64,000 bases of DNA from Isoetes taiwanensis (GCA_021234155.1 JAJEKV010000039.1:5376745-5440744); one strand, 5' to 3'; positions 34,401-46,867 are shown, counted from the first letter of the stretch. Numbers and translations are program-made. Notes: a model not told the origin generated them from the letters alone.

Positions 34401-34950
34401 GCCTTATCCATTTTCAAGATTCCAGTTTCAACATGCCGCTCTAACATAAAAACATGAAAACATATATGCAAATAGGATCTAGCATCTGATTCAAAAGCGG
34501 GATAGTAAGAAACCTGGAATGCAACAGTCTAGGACAAAAGAAAATCCCATGCAGTGAGAAAAACCAGTGAGAAAAACCAGGCATTCTTGGGCTTCTGATG
34601 TAAATCCAGCACATATAATTTGTTTGGATGCAGATCGAAATGCAACGGAATAAGGTTTAGAGTGCCAGAAAACATCAATAGACAATGAAATCACCTGTGT
34701 ACAGCTCGCAAAGAAGATTGCTGCTGGTCCGTATAGAGAGGTGTTGTGCAGCTAAAGCTGCTGCTACAGATAAAGAATATAAAAGTATTCATTGGATGCA
34801 GTGTCAGATGTTTCTACCGTATCTAAATTAACTTGCAAACATAATCCATTGGAAGTAGAGCTAATCTAGGAGCTTGCCGAAACCTTACCTGCTTGGAGGG
34901 ATCCTTCTGTTTGTAGCGAAAATGAAGATCTATGTTGCCGAAAATGGAGA
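31471..34950. other. Long stretch without recognisable genes
   Basis: The longest frame is 178 codons (33201-33737, -) and shows no known domain. Features seen are an inverted repeat AGCTGGGTCACATGA/TCATGTGGCCCAGCT near 32525-32565 and the GC-rich palindrome at 33545-33570. Part may be the interior of the Helitron-like element that ends at 31441. Confidence 0.3.
33545..33570. repeat. GC-rich palindrome of a dispersed repeat end (copy 1)
   Basis: AACGCCGCATG-CGTA-CATGCGGCGTT is a perfect 11-bp stem with a 4-base loop. The flank GCACGGTTCCCAACC matches, inverted, the flank of a similar palindrome at 41988-42027. Confidence 0.5.
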
Positions 34951-34989
34951 AACCCTGTCTCAAAAAGTTTGCTTGCAAGGCTTCTTTTG

Positions 34990-35945
34990 TTTGCAGCGAA
35001 AATGAAGACATACTCCTGCCAGAAATTATCTCCGACCGAGATCCAAAGTTCATCAGTGCCTTCTGGTAGGATCTCTTCACGACGATTGGAACGAAGCTGT
35101 CCATGAGCACGGCCTATCATCCACAGACGGATGGGCAAACGGAGCGAGTCAACAGAATTCTGGAAGATATGCTCCGAAGCTATGTCTGGAACAAGCAAGG
35201 TATGTGGGAGGAATTTATTCATTTGGTGGAGTTTGCATACAATAGCACCAAGCAGGAATCATCCCAAATGTCGCCGTTCATGATCAACTATGGCTACCAA
35301 TGCCTAACTCCAGACACTTGGCACAACCCCGTGTCAAAAGTGGAAGTGTTGCAACAAATGTTGAGCGACATGCAGCAGCTTGTGGAAGAAGTTCGAGGGT
35401 ACCTTCTAGCAGCAAGAAGTCGGCAGAAGAGCATTGCCGACAAACATCGGACAGTCAGAGAATTCCAAGTTGGAGATGACGTATGGCTCAAGATCAAGGT
35501 AAAGCAGGCGAAGCTCCGCATCGGAAATTGCAAGAAGCTTGCTCCAAGGTGGGCTGGACCCTTCAGAATAGTCCAGAGAGTGGGTAACCAATCCTACAAG
35601 TTGGACTTACCAGCACACTTAAAGATCCACAAAGTCTTCCACGTGAGCTTGCTGAAGAAGCACACTCCCAACCCAGAGGAAGTTTTGGACACTCCAACGA
35701 TGCTGGAAATGACAGAAGAGCAGTTGGAAATAGTTCGAGAACTAATTCTTGATAAAGCATTCAAGAAAACAAGGAGATCGGAGTTCCTCCAATACTTGGT
35801 CAAGTGGAAACACTTGCCAGTGGAAGACGCAACATGGGTACTTAAAAGAGATTTGGAAAAACAATACCCACAATTTATGGAGCAATGGGACGGCAAGGTC
35901 ATCTCCGAAGAAATCGACTCAGGCATGTCGATTTGTGTAGATTAA
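34990..35945 (+). pseudogene. Ty3/gypsy chromovirus integrase C-terminal half with chromodomain
   Basis: The frame runs from IISDRDPKFISAFW (second catalytic Asp of the DDE integrase core) through an in-frame TAG at 35067 to STAYHPQTDGQTERVNR, which includes the region of the catalytic Glu. It then has the GPY/F-type region (LAPRWAGPFRIVQRVG, YKLDLP), HVFHVSLLKK-like KVFHVSLLKK, and a C-terminal chromodomain (LQYLVKWKHLPVEDATWV). This identifies a chromovirus, whose chromodomain steers integration to heterochromatin. The N-terminal integrase, RT and LTRs are missing. About 90 bp upstream contains a local duplication (GCAGCGAAAATGAAGA). It ends with TAA at 35943-35945. Confidence 0.88.
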
Positions 35946-36921
35946 TAGCTTGCTTAGTATAATCTACGCATGCAACCTATGAGGTAAGGGTTGCATGCGT
36001 TGTAACCGATGATGAGATTACTACGGTGATCTCTAGGACGTGGTGTAACGTCAATGTAGGCATGACCGCGGTGCCGCTTGGAAAGTCTACTTCTGTCCCA
36101 CGGAAGTAGACGACCTCGAGAGAAAGGAGGTCATTGAGGAATGCATTGATAGGAAAAGCACCTCTAGCCCCATATATGCTTTGATAGGAGGAATCTGGCC
36201 TTCACGCCCATATACGGGAAGGACCTATCCTCCACGCTGGGCAAGTAAAGGTGTAGGCACTTGAGAGCACTGATGACCATTTCTCATTAAGGTTTTCCTT
36301 GAAAATCCGGAAGGGCGGGGTCTTTCATCCCGATGAGAAGCTGTCATCAATCTTCTTACATTTTCTTAGCCTATGCAGCGGTTGATTTATCCTTTGTCTG
36401 GTACTCTTTATTTGACATCGTGCTCGTCCAGTTTCAGAGCATTTTTCAAGATTTTCAAGAACTTCTACCCCTAGTACGGGGAACCAATTTGTACTCGGTG
36501 TTTCAAACAACTCAATGAGAACATCACTTCACTTGCCAGCTTATTTGCTTCATAGGACCCATCCTAAGAATGTCCTATTCTATTACTTTATGCATATTCT
36601 TTTCTTGTTTAGGGCTCCTGCTTGTTTGCAATTTACTTTTTCTATATTTTACACGTCCCATTTTTTTCCTTTTTCCTAGTCCAATTGCCACTTTACAAAG
36701 GCAATATTGTTTAGTAGTGCTTTTCGATATGCTCTACCTGGTGCTAAGTTTCCATTTTTAAATGGGCCTTAGTGTTAGTAAAAGAGGCTGAATAATGAAC
36801 ACTTAAGGTGCAAAGCAAGAAAACATGGAATGTTAGAAAAGTACACCAACTTTAAGCAAACAATTTTATGTACAATGAGTGCCTCATCCTTCTTTGGTAA
36901 TGAAAAGCTAAAAGAGTTCAA
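35946..36921. other. Retroelement 3' flank and intergenic DNA
   Basis: After the integrase stop there is a hairpin GCATGCAACCTA...GGTTGCATGC (about 35966-36000). An imperfect palindrome (TGATGACCATTTCTCAT ... ATGAGAAGCTGTCATCA) lies at about 36270-36350. This may be the element's 3' non-coding region. Beyond 36400 lies the unannotated 3' flank of the receptor kinase. Confidence 0.35.
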
Positions 36922-39900
36922 CTACTTGACGTGTATATGGATTGGCTCCTTCCTCCTTGGCCTTGCCTCTAATAACATGGTTACCACATCTCTCATGGAT
37001 GGCCTTTCTTGAGGACATCTACTGGTGCAAAGCAAAGCAATGCGCAGCACCAGCATCATCTCCTCTTGCACTGAACTGCAAGAAGCACCAACACTTGTAT
37101 CCAAAACACTAGCAATCTCATCCTTGCCTTGAAGCTTCCATCTCACCCACTCCACTATATTCATATTGTCACCAAATTCAGGCTCTACATGCCTCTTACC
37201 CGTCAGAAGCTCAAGTAGCACAACCCCGAAACTGTAAATATCGCCCTTTACGTCTACTTTCATTGTGTAGGCATATTCTGCAAATGAAAATCATGGCTCG
37301 TGTCAATGGTTATTCAATACAAAATAACAAATCAAACAATTTGCTCTTTGTTGTAGTGAGAAAGAATAATTACCAGGTGCAATGTATCCATATGACCCTG
37401 CAACTACAGACATTGGTTCATTGCTCTCAACAAGCTTAGCTACTCCAAAGTCTGCAACCCGAGCTTCCATATTGCAATCTAGCAAAATGTTGTTAGATTT
37501 CACATCTCTATGCACTATCTGTGGAAAGCAATCATGGTGCAGGTAACAGAGACCTTGTGCCACTCCTATTGCAATATTATATCTGGTTACCCAATCAGCG
37601 AGGCCCGTGGACACCCCTCGGCCATGAAGAAGTTCGCCAAGGCTGCCATTAGGCATGTACTCGTATATCAACAAGTTGGTCTCATTGTTAGAGCAACAAC
37701 CTAAAAGCCTCACAATATTTCTGTGTTTTATACTTCCCAATACATTCACCTCTGCAAAGAATCCTTTATCCTGGTAGTTGGAGGTCTCTGTGGACAGGCT
37801 TTTAAGCTTCTTCACAGCCACCACTTCCCCATTTGACATTTCTGCCTTGTACACAGTTCCAGCAGACCCTTTTCCAATGACATTAATTTCATCCAAACAC
37901 TCCAAAACCTCATATGCAGTGAATCCTAACTTCTGAAATGCAGTCAGCCTCCACTCACGAGGTCCACATCTGTCACTGAATCTGCTGCAGAAAAAGGGAC
38001 TGTAATTGTTGTGATAATATTTAGATGCTGCTATCAAAATTGCCATGCTAATTGTCACAATAATGACTACCATCCATATAACTGAAGATGATCCTCTTTT
38101 TGATGTTGAATCAGAAGATTGAGCAGACAACTTTCCACATGATCTTAACATGGAGTCTTCCCACAGTTGTATATTTCCTTGAAATGACGAAACATTTTCA
38201 GTCTTAAAAATGCCCTCTGAAGGCAGGCACCCAGTGATATTGTTGTAGGAGATATTAAAAGACTCAAGATTTCTTGCATTTTCAAACCCAATAGGAATGC
38301 TGCCATTGAGATTATTCTCAGATAAATCCAGAATAGCAAGTATAGGAAGCTCCAACAAAGAGGCAGGTATCTCACCTTCTAAAGCATTCATTCTCAGATT
38401 TAAAGAGTACAGGCGCTGACAACTTCCAATTTGATCTGGAATTCTTCCAGAAAAGTTATTCCTCGACAAATCCAGCTTTGCAAGTATCCCTGCTTGTCCA
38501 ATCTGATTTCCAATGCTTCCTGACAGCCAATTTCCTGATACATGAAACTCCTCCAAGCTAGGCAGACTCCAGACTTCAGGTGGTATGCTTCCACTCAACT
38601 CATTATCTGAAAAGTCAATAAATGACAAGGAAGGTGCAGTGGAAATGGCTGCTGGAATGCTTCCTGAAAGCTTGTTACCAGCCATCTCAAGCCTGCTCAA
38701 ATTTACCATCCCTCCAAAGCTGCCAGGTACAGACCCTTCAAACCGATTCTCATGGAGCCTGACCCTGATCAATCTCTTACAATTACTAAGATCAGGAATG
38801 GGACCAGATAAGTTATTTTTAAAAAGCTCAAGCTTTATAAGAGCACCTCCTTTGCAGATTGTGTCAGGAATAGGGCCTTCAAAATTATTTGAAGATAAGT
38901 CAATCCAGCTAAGACCAGAAGCAGTGCCCAGTCTAGGAGGAAGTGGCCCTCTAAACGAGTTTGTGAAGATCTTGAGAGTTTGAAGCTTTGGAAAATCGCC
39001 GACAAAGGTTGGCACTGTCCCATTGAACTGGTTAATCATGAGACTAAGCAAGGATAAGTTCTGGAGCTTGGAAAACTCCTCAGGAATCCCACCAACTAAT
39101 GCATTGTCTGAGACATCAAGAGACATGAGGCTGGTCATGTTGCCAAGCTCTGGAGGCAAGTGCCCTGTAAGTTTGTTTTGAAACAAAAAGGTACTGTTAC
39201 AAACAGAGAGATTACCCAGCTCTGTTGGTATCTCTCCTGAAAGGTTACAAGAAGCAAGGTCTAAATATTCAAGCTTAGAAAGCCTACCAAGCTCCTTTGG
39301 TATGCCCCCTGAGAACACATTGTAGCCCAGCTCTAACCTTTTCAGATCAGACAGGTTTCCAAGCTCTGGAGGCAGAAAACCTGAGAGTAGATTTCCAGAG
39401 AGGGCGAGCACTTGAAGCTTAGAAATCTTAGTGTACTCTATAGGTATGGAGCCCTCAAAATAACTGCCTCCAAGGTTGAGGTACTCAAGATTTGGAAGAA
39501 ATGTTAAATCTACTGGAAGAGGACCAGTGAAGTTATTGTTGAAGGCATCAAGATAAACAAGAGATGTAAGGTTCCGAAACGAAGGAAAGGTGCCAGAAAA
39601 AGCATTTATTCTCAAGTCAATCCTATTCAGTGAAGAAATGAGAGCTATGGAAGGAGGGAGTGGTCCTGAAAGCTGATTATCAGCCACATTGAGAAAGATG
39701 AGTGTGTCTAGAAGATGAATAGATTCTGAGAGCTGACCTGTTAGATTCAAAGAATGGAGATCGAGTCCGATGATGGTACCTGATGCATTGCATATTACTC
39801 CAGTCCAGGCACATGGCAGAGGATTTGAAGCCTGCCAATCTGAAAGATGTCTCTCCGTATCATTAAAGGTGTTCTTGATGGTCAGAAGCACTTTCACAAC

Positions 39901-39987
39901 ATCAGGAGAATCGGTTAGACAATATGAACAAGAGAAAAGGAAGAAAAAACAGAGGCTAGTAAGTGCAGTTTTCATTGATGATCTCAT
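36922..39987 (-). CDS. LRR receptor-like kinase, PXY/TDR type (clade XI)
   Basis: Two exons (39987-37374 and 37277-36922) with a 96-bp GT-AG intron join in frame at GYIAP|EYAYT to give 989 residues. Order: signal peptide 1-24, LRR N-cap 27-66, about 20 LRRs 70-595, transmembrane helix about 636-656, kinase about 700-970. Kinase motifs are complete: P-loop [12 protein letters not shown] (705-716), Lys726, HRD at 826-828 and DFG at 846-848, so it is an active-type RD kinase. [13 protein letters not shown] and [13 protein letters not shown] match the TDIF receptor PXY/TDR more than CLV1 or BAM. Relatives sit in the plasma membrane, bind CLE41/44-type peptides and control vascular stem cells. Ligand identity here is inference. 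ATG 39987 begins MRSSMKTAL; Met5 is an alternative. Confidence 0.93.
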
Positions 39988-42446
39988 TTCTGCTCAGCTA
40001 TGGAAGAAATACCCATGTGGGTTCTTGCTATTTCTACTGATCAACAGATACGAAAACACCAGGCACAAATAATCCCATCCTGGTTAATGCGGTTTCTGCA
40101 GATCAGATACGAAAAAAGAGACTGCAGCAGAATGTGAAAAGATTGGCCTGCTGGTACTGCTTGGCATAGTATAGGAAAAGATATAAAGAAGAATGATCAT
40201 GCTCTGCCACAAATCTATATCCGCAATACGAACTAGAGCACTAGCGATACAGTCCAATGCTTTTAGCAGGACCCATTTGTTTTTAAGCCCTAGGCTGCCA
40301 TATCTGGCATTCCGTTCACACAGAAAGAGGCAGACAGAGTAAAGCAGAAAAAAAGACATAAAATAATCCATATGTGCCCTCACGCCAAGAGCACCTTCTC
40401 CATCTTCACGAAAGCCGCGAATCCTTTTGTTTTTACAAACCATGCTTACCTTACCTATTCTTGAAGAATGGTTGCTTCTTTTCCGTTGCAGGGGTGCCCT
40501 TTTCCATCATAGCCGAGGTACAGAAAAAACAGAACCCAGACCAGGAATCATTGGTCCGGTGCAAGCCCAAATCATAGTTTATTGGGTCTGCGCCTTATTG
40601 GGTGGCATCGGATTTGCATAAAAAATTAATACATGTTTTCTCGTGCTCGCTACACTGCAGCTTGATATTGCCCGTGTGCTTAGCATCAGCCATGATGTCT
40701 GCAGACCTTGTTTTTTTCCTTCCCTTCATCATTCCTTCAGCGCGTATCATTCTTCTCAGACTTTAAATAATCTAAAGAAATGTTGCTTTCCTTCCTCTGG
40801 ATCCATATTCATGTGTTTTATAATCATGTCTTTACTTCGATCCTTGGCCCTTGAATTCGTCATTTTTCTTCGCGTTTCACTATAGCAGTCAAAGCATACC
40901 ATGCTTATTTTACAGTTTATAATACCTAATCCAAATCTTACTGCTTATCTGCTCTGTTATCAAGGATTCTGCTAAAACCCAAAAATCAATGATACCCACG
41001 TTCTGGCTCATAAGAACCCTAACCCTGATTTTCATCCCCGATGCAAAATCTGTCAAATACGACCGATTCCGCATAGATTTTTTTTTCCTTTTTTTATCAA
41101 TAACAACCAATTCATAACCTCAGAACCGAGAAGCTTGATCATTGATCCGAGGCCATTAATGCAATCTTGAACATGATTTAAGATTCAAATCTTTGTTTAA
41201 TCTGGGGCGTGGACCAAGAAGAAATACCAAGAGGTCTGGATTTATCATTTGTGGCCTGGTGCAATTATGAGGCGGAGGATGAAGAATGCTGCCAAAGCAT
41301 GCTTTTGCTTAGAAAAATGGAAAAGGGGCTTCCACTACGGCAGACTGTTGCTAAGGATTTGTTGGTGGATCTAAAAAGCCAGCAGAAATGATTCTTCAGA
41401 GTCGTCTTTTTCTTCTTTGCAAGCCATGGAGAATAAATAATATTTGTAATGTCCCCTTTGTCAACCCTCTCTTGTTTGGAAAAATGTTCCCATGTCCCAA
41501 ACAACAAGATGTTCCATAATTCCCCATATATATAACCAAGAGAATCTACTCACAACTTGTCTAAATTTACTATTTCAAACACTCTGGAAGTGCCAAACTC
41601 TTGAGCATCATGTTTCATCATGAATTAACCTAGGTTTATGCAAGTTCCCTTTTCTATTAAGGAAGCATGTAGCCAATTGCACCACATACCACATCTGATA
41701 ATGCAAAGATCTTATATCGTACGACATAATTGTACCTTGAAGTTGGGATTACATACATATAGTGTTTAGAAATCCAATGACAAAATTATTCTTCATTATC
41801 TTAACTCTCGAACTCTTTTCTTATGATTTCTATATTTGCTTCGTCTCTCCGTCCACAACTTGTAATGGAATATCCCTTAGCCCGGGACCCTTGCAAGTTC
41901 TTTTGATCTGACCGTTGCGTACCGTTAGATCAAATTAAATTATCTACATCTTCTTTTTTATTTTGGGAGCATGTTGGGTTCCGTGCCAAGGGAACGCCGC
42001 ATCTTACGCCGCATGCGGCGTTCCCTTTCCTCTTGCGTCTCCCCTGCGGCATCAGTTACCGCCATTGAATGCCGGACATTTTGAAATGGACGTCGCCTCG
42101 AATGGGAACACCTCGATGCAATTCTCACTGCTCTACCATTTTTGCGCTGTTGATGTGGGTCGTGTGTCTGATCGGCAGAGGGTGAGTACAGTCGAAATGC
42201 TTGGAATGGCCAAACGTGATGCAGCAAAGTAACCATAGGATTGTGTTATTTCTCAGCATTTTAGCTTTTGGAAAACAAAGAGATCATTTGTGAAGTGTTC
42301 ATTGAAGGTAGCAGCTTAAGAAAATTTTGTCCTTAGCACGTTTATGAAGTCTGCAGCTAGAGAGGAGCATTATTTTTCATCTCTTCTTCGGAGCCGGAAA
42401 AGGCATGTGCAAGGTATAAGCTACGTAGATTAATTTTGTTGTTCCC
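39988..42446. other. Upstream region of the receptor kinase; no other gene recognised
   Basis: The first kilobase is likely promoter and leader of the receptor kinase (minus strand). I could not single out a TATA box. Frames at 40374-40621 and 41209-41391 have no known domain. A GC-rich palindrome lies at 41988-42027. Confidence 0.35.
41988..42027. repeat. GC-rich palindrome of a dispersed repeat end (copy 2, inverted)
   Basis: AAGGGAACGCCGCAT and ATGCGGCGTTCCCTT form a perfect 15-bp stem around a 10-base loop. The outer flank (GTTGGGTTCCGTGCC) is the inverse of the flank at 33571-33590, so the two are opposite-orientation copies of one repeat. Confidence 0.5.
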
Positions 42447-42803
42447 TTTTTTTTTTTTTTTCGTGTATGCGTTTCCAACAGCTATCTTTTGGCATGCCAT
42501 GAAGTCTGAAAATCTCTTTGGTGAAGAGCTTTGCCGTGTCCATAGCTGTGTCCGTGGTCTTGCAAGGCACGAAATGGGCCATCTTCGACAACTTGTCGAC
42601 CACGACCATCAAGGCATCCTTACCTCTTACTGTCCTTGGCAGTCCTGTTATAAAGTCCATGCTGACGACTTCCCACTTAGCGTTTGGCACCGCTAATGGT
42701 TCCAATGCTCCTGGTATTCGGAGTTGTTCTGCCTTTATTTGCTGGCATAGCTGACACTCCTTGATGTAGCGAGCTATCTGCTTCTTCATTCCCGGGTGAA
42801 AGA
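42447..42803 (-). pseudogene. Ty3/gypsy integrase N-terminal fragment ending in an A tract
   Basis: On the minus strand the frame begins HPGMKKQIARYIKECQLCQQ, the H-C-C end of the integrase zinc-binding domain. It continues through WEVVSMDFITGLP (first catalytic Asp) and VVVDKLSKMAHFVPC to DTAKLFTKEIFRLHGMP, where homology stops. After about 25 bases comes a pure run of 15 A (plus 42447-42461). It covers the integrase half that is missing from 34990-35945. The A run raises the chance of LINE-type retroposition, but no target duplication was found. Confidence 0.8.
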
Positions 42804-44239
42804 AATCAAGAGGAAAAAATGAGTGAGGATAAGAAGGTAAAGGACCCCAAAATGTAGGACAAAAGAGACGCGCATATATAATGATGAAATGGACGGGAGA
42901 AAATGGGATCGTGAATAGAGGAACAGAGCACATGGACAACGAAGATAAGGTCATATAATGCAAACGTCTGATAAGAAGAAGCAATGGGAGGATCAAATTG
43001 AGTTAAAAGGCTATGTGATAATGGGACAATGAGTAAGAACCTTGCAGACAAATACAACGACTACCCAACAACAAAGAGGATAAGAGAATAAGATATAAAG
43101 GAAACCAATTTATCTGTGAAAAAATGCCAAAAACAAAAAGCTATGAAACAATGAGAGCAAGTAAGATGAGTTTATATCAAGGGATAAGCAAAACAAATGC
43201 TAAATACCAGTTCACCTACGAAACAACTGAGCATATGCATCGAGATTAAAGAGATCAAAGTGGACAGAAAATGAAAGAAGGGACTAACCACATGAAAAGA
43301 ACTCAAGGACTCGAGAGAGCATGCATATTAGAAAAGGATAAAGTACAGACACGAAAAAGTGCACAATAGAATGATTAGAGCGATCAGACAAATGGGACAA
43401 AAATAAAATGTATGAGCAACTATGGTATAAGGTAATCAAGACCGAGGGTGCAACTGGGATATCCAGAACAGAGGGAATGATCCACAGATATATCGGGCAA
43501 CAGAGAAAAAGAAAACAACAGAGATTGACAGTACCAATAATGGAATGGAACTAACTACACAAGGGCACTGAAGAGCTGAAGAGCTAAAGAAAATAAGCAA
43601 ACGAGATACAATCAAAACACTATTTAACACAAGACAAAAAATAGAACATATTAGATCAATCAGAACAAATAGAACCAAAGGAACCAAACGAAGAAATGTA
43701 GGAAAGGGCACGAGGGAAGAAAAAACCATATCAATAAGTGAGACTAGCAAGACAAGACAACAAGATGAAAGAGGTAAAAAGATAACTAAACGCTAAGTAG
43801 TGAGTGTTAAAGTAGAGGAGATTAATTTGGAAGAGAAATGCAGGGGAGAAGGAGAGACATTGTTGAGGTTGGGGCAGAAAAAGATCACTTGCTCTCAAGG
43901 GCCATAAATTTTCGAGGCGATTCTTGCACCATTGCGTAGAGGACATTTGAATTGACTAAAACCCTCCAAAAAAGCCCCATCAAGAGATGGCCCAGTCAAA
44001 GATTTTTAGATGTTGCACGTAGGACATTTTAGGTGTTTATTTTTTAATTTAAAAATATACAAACATCCAAGGCGCAACATACGGGTGTGTATTTCTGCCG
44101 TATTTAAAAGAAATAAAAAAAAAAACTCAAGTTTAGATGTTTCTTTTTGGGTACTTTTCTTGTGCTTCCTTGAGTCTCTCCCAGCTGCCATAGCCATCGT
44201 ACCTCCGTCTGTACCGCCGTACCTCTTCCATAGATAGCT
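42804..44239. other. Purine-rich non-coding stretch
   Basis: From about 42800 to 43900 the plus strand is strongly A/G-biased, so long minus-strand frames rich in Leu, Phe and Ser arise (43436-43946) with no domain. No gene is supported. Confidence 0.35.
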
Positions 44240-46202
44240 GCCACTGTTCTTCACTAAGAGTCAAGTATACTAAATTAGCAATTAGTAACTAACTATGTTA
44301 ATTAATTATTGATAATTTAGTTTAGAGGTTGCCACCTAACCCAAATAGATTGGGCAAGGTGGAACTGCCAAACTTGGTTTAGCCAAATTGGGACTTCACC
44401 TTGGGGGATCCACCTTCTTGATAAGGGATATGCCACTTGCGTGTATAGGGACACAAAAAAAACCCCTATATACACCATTTTTCAAATGGACAACCCCTAG
44501 CATACAATATTTGAATGTTGCTTCAAACATAACCCCTCCCGATTTTATACTTCATTTCATCCCTAAAAAACCCCTTCCATACAATTACGTAAAAACATTA
44601 TTTTTACATGTTGACCAAGTGTTTATGTAATATAAGTTGTAGAATGATGTAGTAGATCGTATGTCTTCTTCCATGTTCTCACCTGCAATGCACAAAATCA
44701 TCCATGTTTTCCCATATACTTCATACATTTGATCATATATGCCAAAATAGAAAACTTACAATAAGTTCCTCTCCATGTACATTTCAATTCAGGTACAACT
44801 AGACTACCAAATGAGTTTGGTCTCTACGTATCATACAGTTTGATTCCCCACCAACTATGTACCCCTCCCATTTATGTACAAGAAATCAAGAGAAAATTGG
44901 TACTTTTTTCCTTATGTATACATATATGAAAGCCCTAAAATGAACCCCTCCAGGTTCTTGCACGTGGCTTTGGAAGGGGCTTATAGGTGATCCCCCCTTG
45001 ACGTCACCCCCAATTTGTCCCAAATTGATTTGGGGGCAATTGGAGGAGGAGGGGCCTATTCAACCAGAAGAGCATGGAGAACTTGAGAAATATTGGATCT
45101 AGCCAAGATACTGATTAGTAGGCTTATCTAGCTTGAGATTTAAGGATTAATACTTGTGTGCTTAGATGAATGATTAGCGTATTAATGCTCTATATTGAAG
45201 TTATGAATGGATTTATGATTTACGGTGGTTCTTTTGCTGCACCTCTTATGCTTGTGGGGTAAGGAGGGTAGAGACCTAAAACCTAGTAGGATTATAGATG
45301 TTCCTAGCTAGAATCCCATAAATCCCAATAAATTCAGCCTGTGCACAATAACCCACCTAGTTATGGATGCTATGTTGTGATTGAGCACTAGACAACGGAC
45401 ACAATCGTGAAGTGGAGGTGGGGCCTTGTTGAGCGTGACGACTGGGACATCTATAGTGTGCTAGGCTTATAGCCGGCCAGTGCATGTGTGCTGGCCCCCT
45501 GGGTCGCAGGTATCGTGTATGGTTAAAGTTCGACCTATGGATTTTGGGGGTTAAAGTTAGGTATGGACGTGCGTCTCATGATCCTTTAGCCAACTATAGA
45601 ACCCTCGTGCTCTGGAAAGGGACTTGTCTGCCTAATCGGATCGGGAAGATGCAACTTGGAGTAGCCTCATAGGGTGATTCTATGAGATCACGTCTTCGGA
45701 AGGCTACAATCATGCCACATCATGTTTCAACCTATCTGCAAAGTGTGCACAGGAAAGCTGGATGGAGTGGACTACCCTACCAACGTTCTACGCCAGCCAA
45801 TGCCATTGTCATGATTCTGTCTATTGGTATACGGTGACCCTGACCGTCAGTTGATCCGCCTTGGAGTCTGAGCTCGAGGCGAACCCTCATTTATGATGCA
45901 GTTTATATGTTATGTTGATACTATCTGATGTTCGTATTGATGATGGATGAGCCACCTTTCGTGATGGCATCTTATTTGTATATATTGTTGCTAGTGCTAA
46001 TATGTATATACGCTTCCGCTGTATAGGATATCCTAAAGAAGGCATGGGGCAAATGACATCTCCATGTCCTTCACTCGGACACTTGGCCATCATGACTGGT
46101 CCGAGTCAGCCGGAGGGCATTTCCTGGTGATAGAGTTGCTGGGAAAGGGGATTTCCCATATTTATATGGTAGGAGCATCGTATAGGTTTAGGGAGCGTCA
46201 CA
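44240..46202 (+). mobile_element. Degenerate solo LTR of the histone-bearing retrotransposon family
   Basis: From about 45050 to 46202 this matches the LTR at 48045-50677 block by block. Shared blocks include GTAGAGACCTAAA, CAGCCTGTGCA, GTGTGCTAGGCTTATAG, CTTCGGAAGGCTACAA, AAGTGTGCACAGGA, ATACGCTTCCGC and the final GGGAGCGTCACA at 46202. No primer binding site follows, so it is a solo or isolated LTR. The 5' part (44240-44400) is only weakly similar, and the expected TGTGACG start was not found. An insertion with inverted ends interrupts it at about 44365-45040. Confidence 0.7.
44365..45040. mobile_element. Inverted-repeat insertion within the degenerate LTR
   Basis: CCAAATTGGGACTTCACCTT followed by GGGGGATCCACC near 44383-44412 is mirrored by GGTGATCCCCCCTTGACGTC followed by ACCCCCAATTTGTCCC near 44987-45020. 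The DNA between them (about 570 bp, rich in CCCCT) has no counterpart in the 48045-50677 LTR. No coding frame. The exact ends are uncertain because the outer arms merge with LTR sequence. Confidence 0.4.
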
Positions 46203-46317
46203 ATATATATCTTGTTGGTTACCCATGCCATTTTGGGGGCAATATATAATGCTTAACATCTTATTTTTTAAGCCATTCATTTAAAAAAATGCTTCACTAA
46301 TTTTAAGCGACAATTAT

Positions 46318-46530
46318 GAAATAAAATTTGAACTTTGAGAATGGGTGTTATAGGAAATATTTCAATTTTTGTTTTGGTGTGTCATGGGAGATATGTATTT
46401 TTGCTTTGAAATAAAATTTGAACTCTGAGAAATGGGTGTTATAGGAACTATTTCAATTTTCTGTTTTGGTGTATTATGGGAGATATGTGTTTTTGTTTTG
46501 GTGTGTTATGGGAGATATGTATTTTTGGAT
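46318..46530 (+). repeat. ~90-bp tandem duplication
   Basis: GAAATAAAATTTGAACTYTG begins copies at 46318 and 46408. A third partial copy of GTTTTGGTGTGTTATGGGAGATATG follows. An A-rich tract (46537-46565) separates it from the LINE relic. Confidence 0.65.
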
Positions 46531-46604
46531 TTGAAAAAAAAAATAAAAAATAAAAAATAAAAAAACAACTCGCAACCACCCATAACACACAGATCACCAG
46601 GCAG

Positions 46605-46867
46605 CTAATCTATGTTGATGATGTGGATCTCCTAGCACACGCTCAGGCAGATATGCAATGCCATCTCGATGCCCTGGACACATTTTGTCCGTCAACTTTG
46701 CCAAGACCAAGTTAGTTCTGGTATCGTCACACGCCAGCCAACGCCTCCAATCCTCACTTATCGTGGCCAAAATGTTGAAGTGACGTGTCCGCGTACAAAT
46801 ATTTGGGGGTGGAGTTCCCGTCGGCCATGAACTGGGACAATTCCATCCGACTGCGAACCACAGCAGG
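46605..46867 (+). pseudogene. LINE reverse transcriptase relic (YVDD region)
   Basis: The frame LIYVDDVDLLAHAQADMQCHLDALDTFC carries the catalytic YxDD box of non-LTR reverse transcriptases. After a short deletion and frameshift come VNFAKTKLVLV, TYRGQNVEVT and YKYLGVEFPSAMNWDNSI, the usual LINE order. At least three frame changes show it is dead. It breaks off at 46867 into a T-rich tract. Confidence 0.82.

Noticed and set aside
43436-43946. 104- and 71-codon minus-strand frames that look membrane-like
   Set aside because: They are Leu/Phe/Ser-rich only because the opposite strand is purine-rich. There are no conserved motifs.
46537-46565. A-rich tract before the LINE RT relic as a processed-gene tail
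   Set aside because: It is broken by T residues and lies upstream, not downstream, of the coding remnant.
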